64,000 nt of DNA from Mycobacterium szulgai (GTDB lineage Bacteria; Actinomycetota; Actinomycetes; Mycobacteriales; Mycobacteriaceae). Shown piece by piece: positions 33,868-41,983 of the stretch. Numbering within the stretch: position 1 is the stretch's first letter; each line of letters starts with the position of its first letter. The notes under the pieces were generated by a model that was not told the DNA's origin, did no database searches, and was given only the letters and a program-made list of their open reading frames with translations. A program made the position numbers and the translations under genes. The stretch lies in NCBI RefSeq assembly GCF_002116635.1, contig NZ_LQPW01000165.1, positions 124,001 through 188,000 on the forward strand. The letters are read 5' to 3'.

Positions 33868-34344
33868 GTGGATTCGCGCCAATATGATTACGACCGAGAC
33901 GATTTCGCGGCACTGGGCATCATCGGCGCCACATCTCAGGGCGCTGAAATCGACCAGCACGAAGAAGCCGAGGTGGAGATTTTTGTGGTGACCAACCCGC
34001 CTGGTTCGGTGTCGGTGTCAACGATGCTGGACGGCAGCGTGTATCACGTCCAGCTTCGCGATAGCGCCTGCAGCATGAGTGAAGCGGGGCTTGCCGAAGA
34101 AATACGAGTGATCGCCGATCTTGCCCGTCAAAAGGCACAGTCGGCCCAGTACAACTTCATTGCGGAGAAAATGGCGGGCGCGGACGCGAAAGGCAGTGCC
34201 ATGCTGCGTGAGTTCATGAGCACGGCGTTCCGGTTGCCGTCGCCCCAAGAGGCGGCCGCTACCCGGGAAGAAGTGTTCACCACCCGCTACGGCGTTGACT
34301 ACAGGTCCCGATACAGCCGTGACGACGGGTGCCCAGCAGGGTGA
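33868..34344 (+). CDS. espD: EspD-like ESX-1 secretion-associated protein
   Basis: A 158-residue protein resembling EspD (Rv3614c). The conserved core is VTNPPGSVSVSTMLDGSV, then MSEAGLAEEIRVIADLARQKAQSAQ in segments, LPSPQEAAATREEVF and TRYG. The start is the GTG at 33868, which has GAAAGGGGG 8 bases upstream and gives the acidic, Asp-rich head expected (DSRQYDYDRDDF); the open frame from 33844 lacks such a site. The C-terminus is shorter than EspD. It completes an espA-espC-espD gene order and ends 6 bases from the convergent esterase gene. Confidence 0.88.
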   Translation: MDSRQYDYDRDDFAALGIIGATSQGAEIDQHEEAEVEIFVVTNPPGSVSVSTMLDGSVYHVQLRDSACSMSEAGLAEEIRVIADLARQKAQSAQYNFIAEKMAGADAKGSAMLREFMSTAFRLPSPQEAAATREEVFTTRYGVDYRSRYSRDDGCPAG

Positions 34345-34350
34345 CAAGTC

Positions 34351-35697
34351 CTAATTGGGGTACGTCGCGGCGGCGAGCTCAAGGATCTCCCCACGGTCGG
34401 CCGCCAGGATGAACCCCGACCCGATCGCGCTGTCGAGCGCGGCGGTGAAGCTGTCGAGATATTCCGCGACTCCGCCGGGGTAGAGCCGGGCCACGGTGGC
34501 GGCGTCGAAGGGTTCGCCGGAGCCGAAGATCATGGTCATCACGCTGTCGTGCGCGCCGATGCCGGACGTTCGGGCCACCGGGACGTCCACCCACGGAGTC
34601 CGAACCCCCGCTTGGGCGATTCCGTTCCCGTCGAGAATTGGCTCGGGCGGGAGCTGTGAATGGTCAGGGTCGCCGACTTTGATGGGTGTGGCCGACGGCG
34701 CCGGCTCGCCGCTGGTGACCCAGTTGTTGAGTGCGGAGATGGCCGCCTGCACCACGTAATGGTGTTGTGGCGCGAAATTGATGTAGTGCCCGAGCTGCTG
34801 ACCCATCAGGGTGTTGGTCGGCGCGTAGGCGGCGACGATGGCCTCTAGCGGGGCGAGTCCGGAATCTATTGGCGCGACTTGGATCGTGTAGTTGTCGGCA
34901 TGGGCGGCGCCGGGAATCTCCCACACTCGCAGCCGCTCGCTATCGGGCTGCCTGGCGAAGTAATAGCCATGCCGCACCCCGCCCAGCAGGTCGGTTTCGG
35001 TGATCAGCGTGAGCACCGGGACGCGCAGATCGTGCCGATAAGTCACCGCCTCCGGTGACTGCGAGTCGGAGAAAATCGAATCGCCGTCCAGCGGCGCGGC
35101 GCCGGCGAATCGCGAGTGCACCAGGAAACCGTCGTAGCTTTGTGCGTGCGGGTCCACGTCGTTGACGTAGGTGGTCAGAAACATCGCTGATTGGGACTCG
35201 CCCAGCGCGATCACCCGGTGCGGGCTCAGGCCGTCCAGGCCGGTTCGGACAAGGTCGCCGATCTGCGTAAAGATGTCGTAGGAAAACGCGTCGCCCGGGT
35301 GGCTGAGCGACTCGTAGCGGGCCGGATCCTGACTCTTGAGCGACATGTCCATGCCGAGCAGGTTGACGCCGCCGTCCACGCCAACCTTTTGCGCCGAGAC
35401 CGCGACGTAGGCGTACCCGGCGCGAATGATCTCGCGGTGAGCCATCATCCACACGGCCGGAGCGTCGATACCGCCACTGACATTGAGCCATTCGACGAGT
35501 ACCGTGCCGTTGAACCGCGCCGGGTCGGACGGCGTCAGCACCACCATCCGGGTGGTGTACTCAGCGGTGCCGGGGACCGAGCCGAAGGAGGAGGCGGTTC
35601 CCGAGACGAAGAACTCCTCGGCGACGTAACCGACGTCGTCAATGTCGAACGCGCCCAACAACAAAAGCGGTTTGCCGGGGCGACTGACGTGGGTCAC
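34351..35697 (-). CDS. alpha/beta hydrolase domain-containing protein (PF20091-like)
   Basis: A 448-residue hydrolase. The nucleophile elbow is ALGESQSAMFL (Ser near residue 175), DxDLLGG follows in LITETDLLGGVRHG, and a late His lies in PGAAHADNY. The N-terminal half (VLVEWLNVSGGIDAPAVWMMAHREIIRAGYAYVAVSAQKVGVDG in pieces) is typical of the large 'alpha/beta hydrolase domain' family. It starts at a GTG overlapping the sigG stop (GTGA), so it is coupled to sigG. No signal peptide is seen. Its substrate is unknown; it is absent from my recollection of the M. tuberculosis sigG locus. Confidence 0.85.
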   Translation of the reverse strand: MTHVSRPGKPLLLLGAFDIDDVGYVAEEFFVSGTASSFGSVPGTAEYTTRMVVLTPSDPARFNGTVLVEWLNVSGGIDAPAVWMMAHREIIRAGYAYVAVSAQKVGVDGGVNLLGMDMSLKSQDPARYESLSHPGDAFSYDIFTQIGDLVRTGLDGLSPHRVIALGESQSAMFLTTYVNDVDPHAQSYDGFLVHSRFAGAAPLDGDSIFSDSQSPEAVTYRHDLRVPVLTLITETDLLGGVRHGYYFARQPDSERLRVWEIPGAAHADNYTIQVAPIDSGLAPLEAIVAAYAPTNTLMGQQLGHYINFAPQHHYVVQAAISALNNWVTSGEPAPSATPIKVGDPDHSQLPPEPILDGNGIAQAGVRTPWVDVPVARTSGIGAHDSVMTMIFGSGEPFDAATVARLYPGGVAEYLDSFTAALDSAIGSGFILAADRGEILELAAATYPN

Positions 35698-36728
35698 AGT
35701 GACTCGGGCAGCCCGAACTTAGCGAACAGTGCGCCGTCGAGGAATGCGACCACATGCGAGACCCGGCCGTTGCACATATCCAGCACGTGCAACTGGAAGG
35801 GCACATGCCGGTCGCCCTGGCGCATGTACATGGCGGCTGCGGGCTGGCCGTTGGCGATCAACGGGAGCATCCGCATATCGCCGGCAGTTTCGGCGGGGCA
35901 CTGCTGGTGAATGAGGGTGATGATGTTGTGCGCCCCTTCGTACCAGCCGGTGAAGGGTGGCATCTCCCAGATGGCCTCGGCGGTGAACAGCTCCACCAGC
36001 CGGTCGATGTCGTAGCTCTCGAAGGCCGCGATGTAGCGGGCCAGCAGGTCTTGGGCTTCGGGTGACTCCGGGGCGGCCAGCCGATCCTCGCTGCTGGGGC
36101 CGACGGACTCCAGCTGGGACCGGGCCCGCTGCAGCAGGCTGTTGACGGCGACCGTGGTGGTGCCGATCGCCTCGGCCACCTCGGCGGCCTTCCACTGCAG
36201 CACGTCGCGCAGTATCAGCACTGCGCGCTGCCGTGGTGAGAGGTGCTGCAGCGCGGCCACGAACGCCAGCCGCACCGATTCCCGCGACCCGACGATCACA
36301 GAGGGATCAGCGGGATCGCCCGAGACGTCCGGTAGCGGCTCCAGCCAGGGCACTTCGGCGCGCTCTACCAGCTCGCCCGTCGGGTCGGAACTGGGCGCCC
36401 CCAGCCCCGTCGGCAACGGCCGGCGCTGCCGGCCTTCCAGCGCGGTCAGGCAGGTGTTGGTGGCGATGCGGTGCAGCCAGGTCCGTACCGACGACTTGCC
36501 CTCGAAGCGGTCGTAGGCCTTCCATGCGCGCAGCAGTGTTTCCTGCACCAGGTCCTCGGCGTCGTGCAGGGACCCGGTCATCCGGTAGCAGTGTGCGAGC
36601 AGTTCACGCCGGTAGGGCTCGGCGTGGGCGGAGAAGTCGCCGCCCAGCTCATCTTGGGAATCTTGTGCGAGCACACTCACCCAAGCGAGCCTACGCAGAG
36701 TCTCTGAAATTCCCCGCGCAGGAGCCAT
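35694..36728 (-). CDS. sigG: ECF sigma factor SigG
   Basis: A ~344-residue ECF sigma factor with a C-terminal SnoaL-like extension. Sigma region 2 is RELLAHCYRMTGSLHDAEDLVQETLLRAWKAYDRF (in segments), region 4 is LSPRQRAVLILRDVLQWKAAEVAEAIGTTTVAVNSLLQRAR, and the extension (about from 'LARYIAAFESYDIDRLVELFT') has the SnoaL fold, which controls activity in related ECFs. The start is uncertain: the frame is open to 36794, which would run into the divergent lipase gene; ATG 36728 and GTG 36680 are the realistic choices. It is coupled to the downstream esterase. Confidence 0.9.
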   Translation of the reverse strand: MAPARGISETLRRLAWVSVLAQDSQDELGGDFSAHAEPYRRELLAHCYRMTGSLHDAEDLVQETLLRAWKAYDRFEGKSSVRTWLHRIATNTCLTALEGRQRRPLPTGLGAPSSDPTGELVERAEVPWLEPLPDVSGDPADPSVIVGSRESVRLAFVAALQHLSPRQRAVLILRDVLQWKAAEVAEAIGTTTVAVNSLLQRARSQLESVGPSSEDRLAAPESPEAQDLLARYIAAFESYDIDRLVELFTAEAIWEMPPFTGWYEGAHNIITLIHQQCPAETAGDMRMLPLIANGQPAAAMYMRQGDRHVPFQLHVLDMCNGRVSHVVAFLDGALFAKFGLPESL

Positions 36729-36741
36729 TACGCTGCCGGTA

Positions 36742-37581
36742 ATGAGTACCACCCGCACGGAAGGAACGTTCGACGGTGTCGGCGGGGTGGACATCGTCTA
36801 CGACGTCTGGACACCCGATACGCCGCCGAAGGCGGTAGTCGTGCTGGCACACGGTCTGGGCGAGCACGCGCGCCGCTACGACCACGTCGTTGCACGGTTG
36901 GCCGAGGCCGGGCTGGTGACCTACGCACTCGACCACCGCGGCCACGGCCGGTCCGGCGGTAAACGAGTGGTGGTGCGCGACATCACCGAGTTCACCGGCG
37001 ACTTCGACACCCTGGTCGGGATCGCCTCGCGCGCCCACCCCGGTCTGAAGCGCATCGTGCTCGGGCACAGCATGGGTGGCGGCATCGTCTTCGCCTACGG
37101 CGTGGAACGCCCGGACAACTATGACCTGATGGTGCTGTCGGCGCCGGCGGTGGCCGCACAGGACCTGGTGAATCCGGTGGTGGCGCTGGCCGCCAAGGTT
37201 CTGGGCGTCGTCGTGCCTGGCTTACCGGTGCAGGAACTCGAATTGACCGCCATATCGCGTGACCCCGAGGTGGTGGAGGCCTACAACAACGACCCGCTGG
37301 TCTACCACGGCCGCGTGCCGGCCGGACTGGGTCGCGCGCTGCTGCAGGTCGGCGAGACCATGCCGCGACGCGCACCGGCCCTGACGGCGCCGCTGCTGGT
37401 GGTGCACGGTACCGCCGACCGGCTGATCCCGATCGGTGGCAGCCGCAAGCTGGTCGAGTGCGTGGGATCCACCGACGTCACGCTGAAGGAATATCCCGAG
37501 CTGTACCACGAGGTCTTCAACGAGCCGGAGCGCGACCTGGTGCTCGACGACGTGGTGGGGTGGATCGGCAAGCGGCTGTAA
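36742..37581 (+). CDS. monoacylglycerol lipase (Rv0183 equivalent)
   Basis: A 279-residue alpha/beta hydrolase. The oxyanion motif is LAHGLGEHARRY, the nucleophile elbow is GHSMGG (in IVLGHSMGGGIVF), the Asp is in VHGTADRLIP, and the catalytic His in ELYHEVFNE. These match the MGL family, for which Rv0183 is the characterised mycobacterial member hydrolysing monoacylglycerols at the cell surface. No signal peptide is visible. It diverges from sigG. Confidence 0.94.
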   Translation: MSTTRTEGTFDGVGGVDIVYDVWTPDTPPKAVVVLAHGLGEHARRYDHVVARLAEAGLVTYALDHRGHGRSGGKRVVVRDITEFTGDFDTLVGIASRAHPGLKRIVLGHSMGGGIVFAYGVERPDNYDLMVLSAPAVAAQDLVNPVVALAAKVLGVVVPGLPVQELELTAISRDPEVVEAYNNDPLVYHGRVPAGLGRALLQVGETMPRRAPALTAPLLVVHGTADRLIPIGGSRKLVECVGSTDVTLKEYPELYHEVFNEPERDLVLDDVVGWIGKRL

Positions 37582-37616
37582 CTTCCGATGTCGTATCCCT
37601 TGGGTACTTTGGCGCC

Positions 37617-38366
37617 ATGACCGACGACAAGATGCTGTCCCGCATTGCCGCGCTGCTGCGTCAGGCCGAAGGCACCGACAACCAGCACGAGTCCGATGCG
37701 TTCCTGAGCGCGGCGCAACGGTTGGCCACGGCGGCGTCCATAGATCTGGCCGTGGCCCGCTCCCACTCCGCCCAACGCTCAGCGGCCCAAGCCCCAACGC
37801 AGCGCACCATCACCATCGGCGCGGCGGGCACCCGCGGGTTGCGGACCTACGTACAGCTTTTCGTGCTCATCGCATCGGCCAACGATGTGCGCTGCGACGT
37901 GGCGTCGAACTCGACGTTCGTCTATGCCTACGGGTTCGGCGAGGACATCGACGCCAGCCACGCGCTGTACGCCAGCCTGGTGGTGCAGATGGTGCGGGCG
38001 TCGGACGCCTACCTGGCTTCGGGTGCGCATCGGCCGACGCCGACGATCACCGCCCGGCTCAATTTCCAGCTGGCGTTCGGGGTTCGGGTGGGCCAGCGGC
38101 TGGCCGAAGCCCGCGAGCAGACCCGGCGCGAGGTCACCAAGGACCGCGGCCGCGCGCCGGGCACCGCTATTGCGTTGCGGGACAAAGAGGTCGAGCTGCG
38201 TGACCACTATCGCAGCGCGTCCAAGGCACGCGGTACCTGGCAAGCTAATCGGGCCACCGCGGGGTATTCGTCGGCGGCGCGGCGCGCGGGCGACCGGGCC
38301 GGTAAGCAAGCGCGGCTCGGTAACAGTGCCGAGCTGCCCGGGGCGCGGACCGCGCTGCGCCGGTGA
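37617..38366 (+). CDS. DUF2786 protein (Rv0184 equivalent)
   Basis: A 249-residue protein. The DUF2786 signature is at the N-terminus: DDKMLSRIAALLRQAEGTDNQHESDAFLSAAQRLAT in segments, a helix-turn with the conserved 'LLxxAExTxxxxEAxAF' pattern. The rest is Ala/Arg-rich with a basic C-terminal tail. Function unknown. The ATG at 37617 lies 35 bases after the lipase. Its end overlaps the next gene (GTGA), and the gene order is conserved with Rv0183-Rv0185. Confidence 0.87.
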   Translation: MTDDKMLSRIAALLRQAEGTDNQHESDAFLSAAQRLATAASIDLAVARSHSAQRSAAQAPTQRTITIGAAGTRGLRTYVQLFVLIASANDVRCDVASNSTFVYAYGFGEDIDASHALYASLVVQMVRASDAYLASGAHRPTPTITARLNFQLAFGVRVGQRLAEAREQTRREVTKDRGRAPGTAIALRDKEVELRDHYRSASKARGTWQANRATAGYSSAARRAGDRAGKQARLGNSAELPGARTALRR

Positions 38367-38881
38367 CGCAGGCCGAGACGCCTCGGGATGCCCAGCGCGC
38401 CAGGGTGTATGCGGCCGAGGAATTTGTGCGCACCCTGTTCGATCGCGCCGCCGAACACGGCACGCCGGCGGTGGAGTTCTTCGGCACTCAGTTGACGTTG
38501 CCTCCTGAGGGGCGGTTCGCGTCGGTGGCCTCCGTGCAGCGCTACGTTGACGACGTGCTTGCCCTGCCGGCCGTGCGGGAGGAATGGCCGCAGGTGGCGC
38601 CACTGCGGGTGCGGGCGCGCCGCGCCGCCACCGCCGCGCACTACGAAAACCGTGATGGCACTGGCATTATCGCGGTTCCCGACCGGGACACCGCCGATTG
38701 GGCGATGCGAGAGCTGGTGGTACTGCACGAAGTGGCGCATCATCTGTGCCAGGTCCCGCCGCCGCACGGGCCGCAGTTCGTGGCGACGATCTGTACGTTG
38801 ACGGAGTTGGTGATGGGACCCGAGCTGGGCCACGTGTTGCGTGTCGTATATGCGAAAGAGGGGGTGCGGTGGAGGACCTAG
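38363..38881 (+). CDS. putative zinc metalloprotease-like protein (Rv0185 equivalent)
   Basis: A 172-residue protein with a HExxH zinc motif, LHEVAHHLC (about residue 128), preceded by a strand and followed by GPQFVATICTLTELVMG with a conserved Glu, a gluzincin-like layout. It resembles a small mycobacterial family of unannotated proteins. It starts at a GTG overlapping the Rv0184-like stop, so the two may act together. Proteolytic activity is inferred from the motif only. Confidence 0.83.
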   Translation: MTQAETPRDAQRARVYAAEEFVRTLFDRAAEHGTPAVEFFGTQLTLPPEGRFASVASVQRYVDDVLALPAVREEWPQVAPLRVRARRAATAAHYENRDGTGIIAVPDRDTADWAMRELVVLHEVAHHLCQVPPPHGPQFVATICTLTELVMGPELGHVLRVVYAKEGVRWRT

Positions 38882-40992
38882 ACGCCGACCTAGACGCCGA
38901 CCTAGACGCTGATGCCCGGGCCCGCGAAGTCGAAGCTCAAATGACCGACGACGAGCGATTCACACTACTGGTCGGCGTGATGGGAGTCGGCGAACTGTGG
39001 CGGCTACACGACGAGCGCATTCCGCAGGGGACCCCGATGAGCGCCGCGTACGTACCCGGGGTGCCCCGGCTCGGCGTGCCGGCACTGTTGATGAGCGACG
39101 CCAGCCTCGGCGTTACCAACCCCGGTTTCCGGCCGGGCGACACCGCCACCGCCCTGCCGGCCAGCCTGGCACTGGCCGCCAGCTTCAACCCCGAACTCGC
39201 GCGCGCCTCTGGCCGGGCCATCGGCAGGGAGGCGCGCAGCCGCGGATTCAACGTGCTGTTGGCGGGCGGCATCAATCTGGCCCGCGACCCGCGCAATGGG
39301 CGCAACTTCGAATACCTTTCCGAGGACCCGCTTTTGAGCGCGACCATGGCTGCCGAATCGATCATCGGGATTCAGCAGGAAGGTGTCATATCGACGACCA
39401 AGCACTACTCGCTGAACTGCAACGAGACTAACCGGCACTGGCTGGACGCGATCATCGATTCAGATGCGCACCGCGAATCCGACCTGTTGGCCTTCGAGAT
39501 CGCCATCGAGCGAGCGCAACCGGGCGCGGTGATGACGGCATACAACAAGATCAACGGCGAGTACGCCGCCGCGAACGCCGGGCTGATCGGTGGCGTCCTG
39601 AAAGGCGCCTGGGGATACCGAGGCTGGACCATGTCCGATTGGGGCGGGACGCCAGGCTGGGAGTGTGCGGTCGCCGGCCTGGACCAGGAATGCGGTGCCC
39701 AGATCGACGCCCTGTTGTGGCAGTCGGAGGCATTCGGCGATGCGCTGCGGACCGCCTACCGCGACGGCGGGCTATCCAAAGAGCGCCTGTCCGATATGGT
39801 CCGGCGAATCCTGCGTTCGATGTTCGCGATCGGAATCGACCGCTGGGATGCCGCCCCGGCACCGGATATGGCCGCGCACAATGACATTGCCCTACAGATC
39901 GCACGGCAGGGAATCGTGCTGCTGCAGAACCGCGGTGCATTGCCGCTGGATCCCGGCGCACGGATCGCGGTCATCGGCGGCTATGCACAACGCGGGGTGC
40001 CGATCGGCTGTGGATCCAGCGCCGTCGTTCCCCCCGGCGGCTATGCAGACGTGATCCCCATCGGCGGAACCGGTCTGGCGGGCGGACTGCGCAACCTCTA
40101 CCTGCTGCCGTCGAGTCCGCTAGATGAATTGCGCAAGCTGTTTCCCCACAACCAAATCGAGTTCGACCCAGGGGTCAATCCAGCCGAGGCGGTGCTGGCG
40201 GCGCGACGGGCGGACCTGGTGATCGTCTTCGTGATACGCGTGGAAGCCGAGGGCGCCGACATTCCCGACCTCTCGTTACCGTGGGGCCAGGATGCGGTGG
40301 TTGCCGCCGTGGCCGCGGCCAATCCGAATACCGTAGTCGTGCTCGAGACCGGCAACCCCGCCGACATGCCCTGGCGGGACACGGTGAACGCGATCGTGCA
40401 GGCGTGGTATCCGGGCCAGGCCGGGGGCCAGGCTATCGCGGAAATCCTTGCCGGACAGGTCAATCCATCCGGGCGGCTACCGATAACCTTCCCGGTTCAT
40501 CTCGCGCAGACGCCGCGGCCGGAGCTGCCCGATCTCGGTGCCCCGTGGGGCACCGAGATCAGCATCGACTACTCCGAAGGCGCGGAAGTCGGATACCGCT
40601 GGTTCGCGCGAACGGGCCAGGATCCGATGTTCGCATTCGGTCACGGCCTGTCCTACACCAGCTTCGAGTACCGCGACCTGACCGTGCGTGGCGGCGACAC
40701 CGTCACCGCCAGCTTCACCGTGGTCAACACCGGCGACCGGGCCGGCGGCGATGTCCCACAGCTCTATCTGACCGAACCCCGGTCGCGCTTGCTGGGATTC
40801 GAGCGGGTCGAGCTGGATCCCGGTGAGACCCGTCGCGTCGCGATCGAGGCCGATCCGCGACTGCTCGCCCGCTACTACGACGGAAGCTGGCGGATCGAGC
40901 CGGGTACTTATCGGGTTGCGGTGGGCGGATCGGCGGCCGCGCTCCAATTGACGGCCGAGGCCGAGCTGGCCGGTCGTGCGTTCGGGCGGTGA
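38869..40992 (+). CDS. bglS: beta-glucosidase BglS (glycoside hydrolase family 3)
   Basis: A 707-residue GH3 enzyme. The N-terminal (alpha/beta)8 domain has the substrate-binding K-H in STTKHYSLN and the nucleophile Asp in TMSDWGG. The alpha/beta sandwich domain and a C-terminal fibronectin-like domain (SFEYRDLTVRGGD... PQLYLTEP) follow. The GTG at 38869 overlaps the previous gene by 13 bases; an ATG at 38941 is an alternative. Between them lie three LDAD repeats. No signal peptide is visible, suggesting a cytosolic enzyme. Confidence 0.92.
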   Translation: MEDLDADLDADLDADARAREVEAQMTDDERFTLLVGVMGVGELWRLHDERIPQGTPMSAAYVPGVPRLGVPALLMSDASLGVTNPGFRPGDTATALPASLALAASFNPELARASGRAIGREARSRGFNVLLAGGINLARDPRNGRNFEYLSEDPLLSATMAAESIIGIQQEGVISTTKHYSLNCNETNRHWLDAIIDSDAHRESDLLAFEIAIERAQPGAVMTAYNKINGEYAAANAGLIGGVLKGAWGYRGWTMSDWGGTPGWECAVAGLDQECGAQIDALLWQSEAFGDALRTAYRDGGLSKERLSDMVRRILRSMFAIGIDRWDAAPAPDMAAHNDIALQIARQGIVLLQNRGALPLDPGARIAVIGGYAQRGVPIGCGSSAVVPPGGYADVIPIGGTGLAGGLRNLYLLPSSPLDELRKLFPHNQIEFDPGVNPAEAVLAARRADLVIVFVIRVEAEGADIPDLSLPWGQDAVVAAVAAANPNTVVVLETGNPADMPWRDTVNAIVQAWYPGQAGGQAIAEILAGQVNPSGRLPITFPVHLAQTPRPELPDLGAPWGTEISIDYSEGAEVGYRWFARTGQDPMFAFGHGLSYTSFEYRDLTVRGGDTVTASFTVVNTGDRAGGDVPQLYLTEPRSRLLGFERVELDPGETRRVAIEADPRLLARYYDGSWRIEPGTYRVAVGGSAAALQLTAEAELAGRAFGR

Positions 40993-41013
40993 CACGCACG
41001 ACCGGCCTCGGGC

Positions 41014-41160
41014 TCACTCGACCGGGACGAGCTCCTCGCCGCAGGCGCATTGGTAGGTTTGCCCCTCTGAGGGGCAGTGGCATTCGTGCTCGATGCGAAC
41101 GCGACACCCGCAGCCTTCGTGGCCGCAGGTCAGCAGGGTTCCGGCCTCGTAGTTCGCCAT
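41014..41160 (-). CDS. mymT: copper metallothionein MymT
   Basis: A 48-residue Cys-rich protein beginning MANYEAGTLLTCGHEGCGC and ending GEELVPVE. Seven or so Cys in C-x(3-4)-C-x-C arrangements bind Cu(I). It is nearly identical in layout to MymT of M. tuberculosis. The ATG at 41160 has GAAGGTGA 6-8 bases upstream; an in-frame ATG five codons earlier (MKVTN) is possible. Upstream lies a RicR-type palindrome (41221-41237), so it should be induced by copper. It is short and convergent with bglS. Confidence 0.95.
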   Translation of the reverse strand: MANYEAGTLLTCGHEGCGCRVRIEHECHCPSEGQTYQCACGEELVPVE

Positions 41161-41220
41161 GTTTGTCACCTTCATCTCTGCGTGGGAAGCAAGTCCCGGT
41201 TGGCAATTCCACTTCCCACC

Positions 41221-41237
41221 ATACCCCATACGGGTAT
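41221..41237. promoter_or_regulatory. RicR operator upstream of mymT
   Basis: A perfect inverted repeat ATACCC-CATAC-GGGTAT (6-5-6). The same architecture occurs next to the RicR-like gene in this window. It lies 61 bases upstream of the mymT start and 54 bases before the divergent O-methyltransferase start, so it can block mymT and might also affect the other gene. RicR binding is assigned from the known GGGTA/TACCC half-sites of CsoR-family repressors. Confidence 0.85.
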
Positions 41238-41290
41238 CTGGTAAAAGGGCTGGCCGGACCGGATATCGCCCGCGGCGTAGCGTTTCGGGC

Positions 41291-41983
41291 ATGTCGGGCG
41301 ATTCAGCTTCCGTACCTTCCCCGAAGGATGTCGACGAGTTTCTGGACGCCACCCTGCTGGGCGAGGATCCCGCGTTGTTCGCGGCGTTGCAGTCCAGCGA
41401 CGAAGCCGGATTGCCGCGCATCGCCGTTTCGGCGCAGCAAGGCAAGTTCCTGAGTCTGCTGGCCGGGGCGATGCAGGCGCGCCGCATCCTCGAAATCGGC
41501 ACACTGGGCGGCTTTTCCACCATCTGGCTGGCCCGCGGCGCGGGACCGCAGGGCCATGTGGTGACGCTGGAGTACGAGCCCACGCACGCCGAGGTCGCGC
41601 GGGTGAACCTGCAGCGTGCTGGGCTGGCCGAGCGGGTGCAGGTGGTGGTCGGCGCGGCGCTGGACACACTGCCGACCCTGACCGGTGGCCCGTTCGATCT
41701 GGTATTCATCGATGCCGACAAGGAGAACAACCTCGCCTACCTGGAGTGGGCGGTCCGGCTGGCTCGGCCCGGTGGGGTGATCGTGGTGGACAACGTCATC
41801 CGCAACGGCCGGGTGCTCCTGGAGACCGACCTGCAGACCGACCTGCAGACCGACAAAGCAAAGGTCGCCGCGACGCGGCAGACGCTGCACGCGATGGGTT
41901 CACATCCCCGCCTGGACACTGCGGCGATTCAGACGGTCGGGGTCAAGGGCTGGGACGGGTTCGCGATCGCGAGGGTGAAGTAG
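41291..41983 (+). CDS. class I SAM O-methyltransferase (Rv0187 equivalent)
   Basis: A 230-residue cation-dependent O-methyltransferase of the caffeoyl-CoA/catechol type. SAM motif I is ILEIGTLGGFSTIWLA, the metal/substrate Asp region is DLVFIDADKENN, and motif VDNVIRNG follows. A TDLQTDLQTD tandem (12-base repeats near 41824-41850) lies in the loop before the C-terminal helix. The ATG at 41291 gives the usual length. Its 3' end overlaps the convergent nitronate monooxygenase gene by 41 bases. Confidence 0.9.
   Translation: MSGDSASVPSPKDVDEFLDATLLGEDPALFAALQSSDEAGLPRIAVSAQQGKFLSLLAGAMQARRILEIGTLGGFSTIWLARGAGPQGHVVTLEYEPTHAEVARVNLQRAGLAERVQVVVGAALDTLPTLTGGPFDLVFIDADKENNLAYLEWAVRLARPGGVIVVDNVIRNGRVLLETDLQTDLQTDKAKVAATRQTLHAMGSHPRLDTAAIQTVGVKGWDGFAIARVK

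Noticed and set aside
36729..36794. N-terminal extension of SigG past the lipase start
   Set aside because: It would overlap the divergent lipase coding start; later starts give the complete sigma region.
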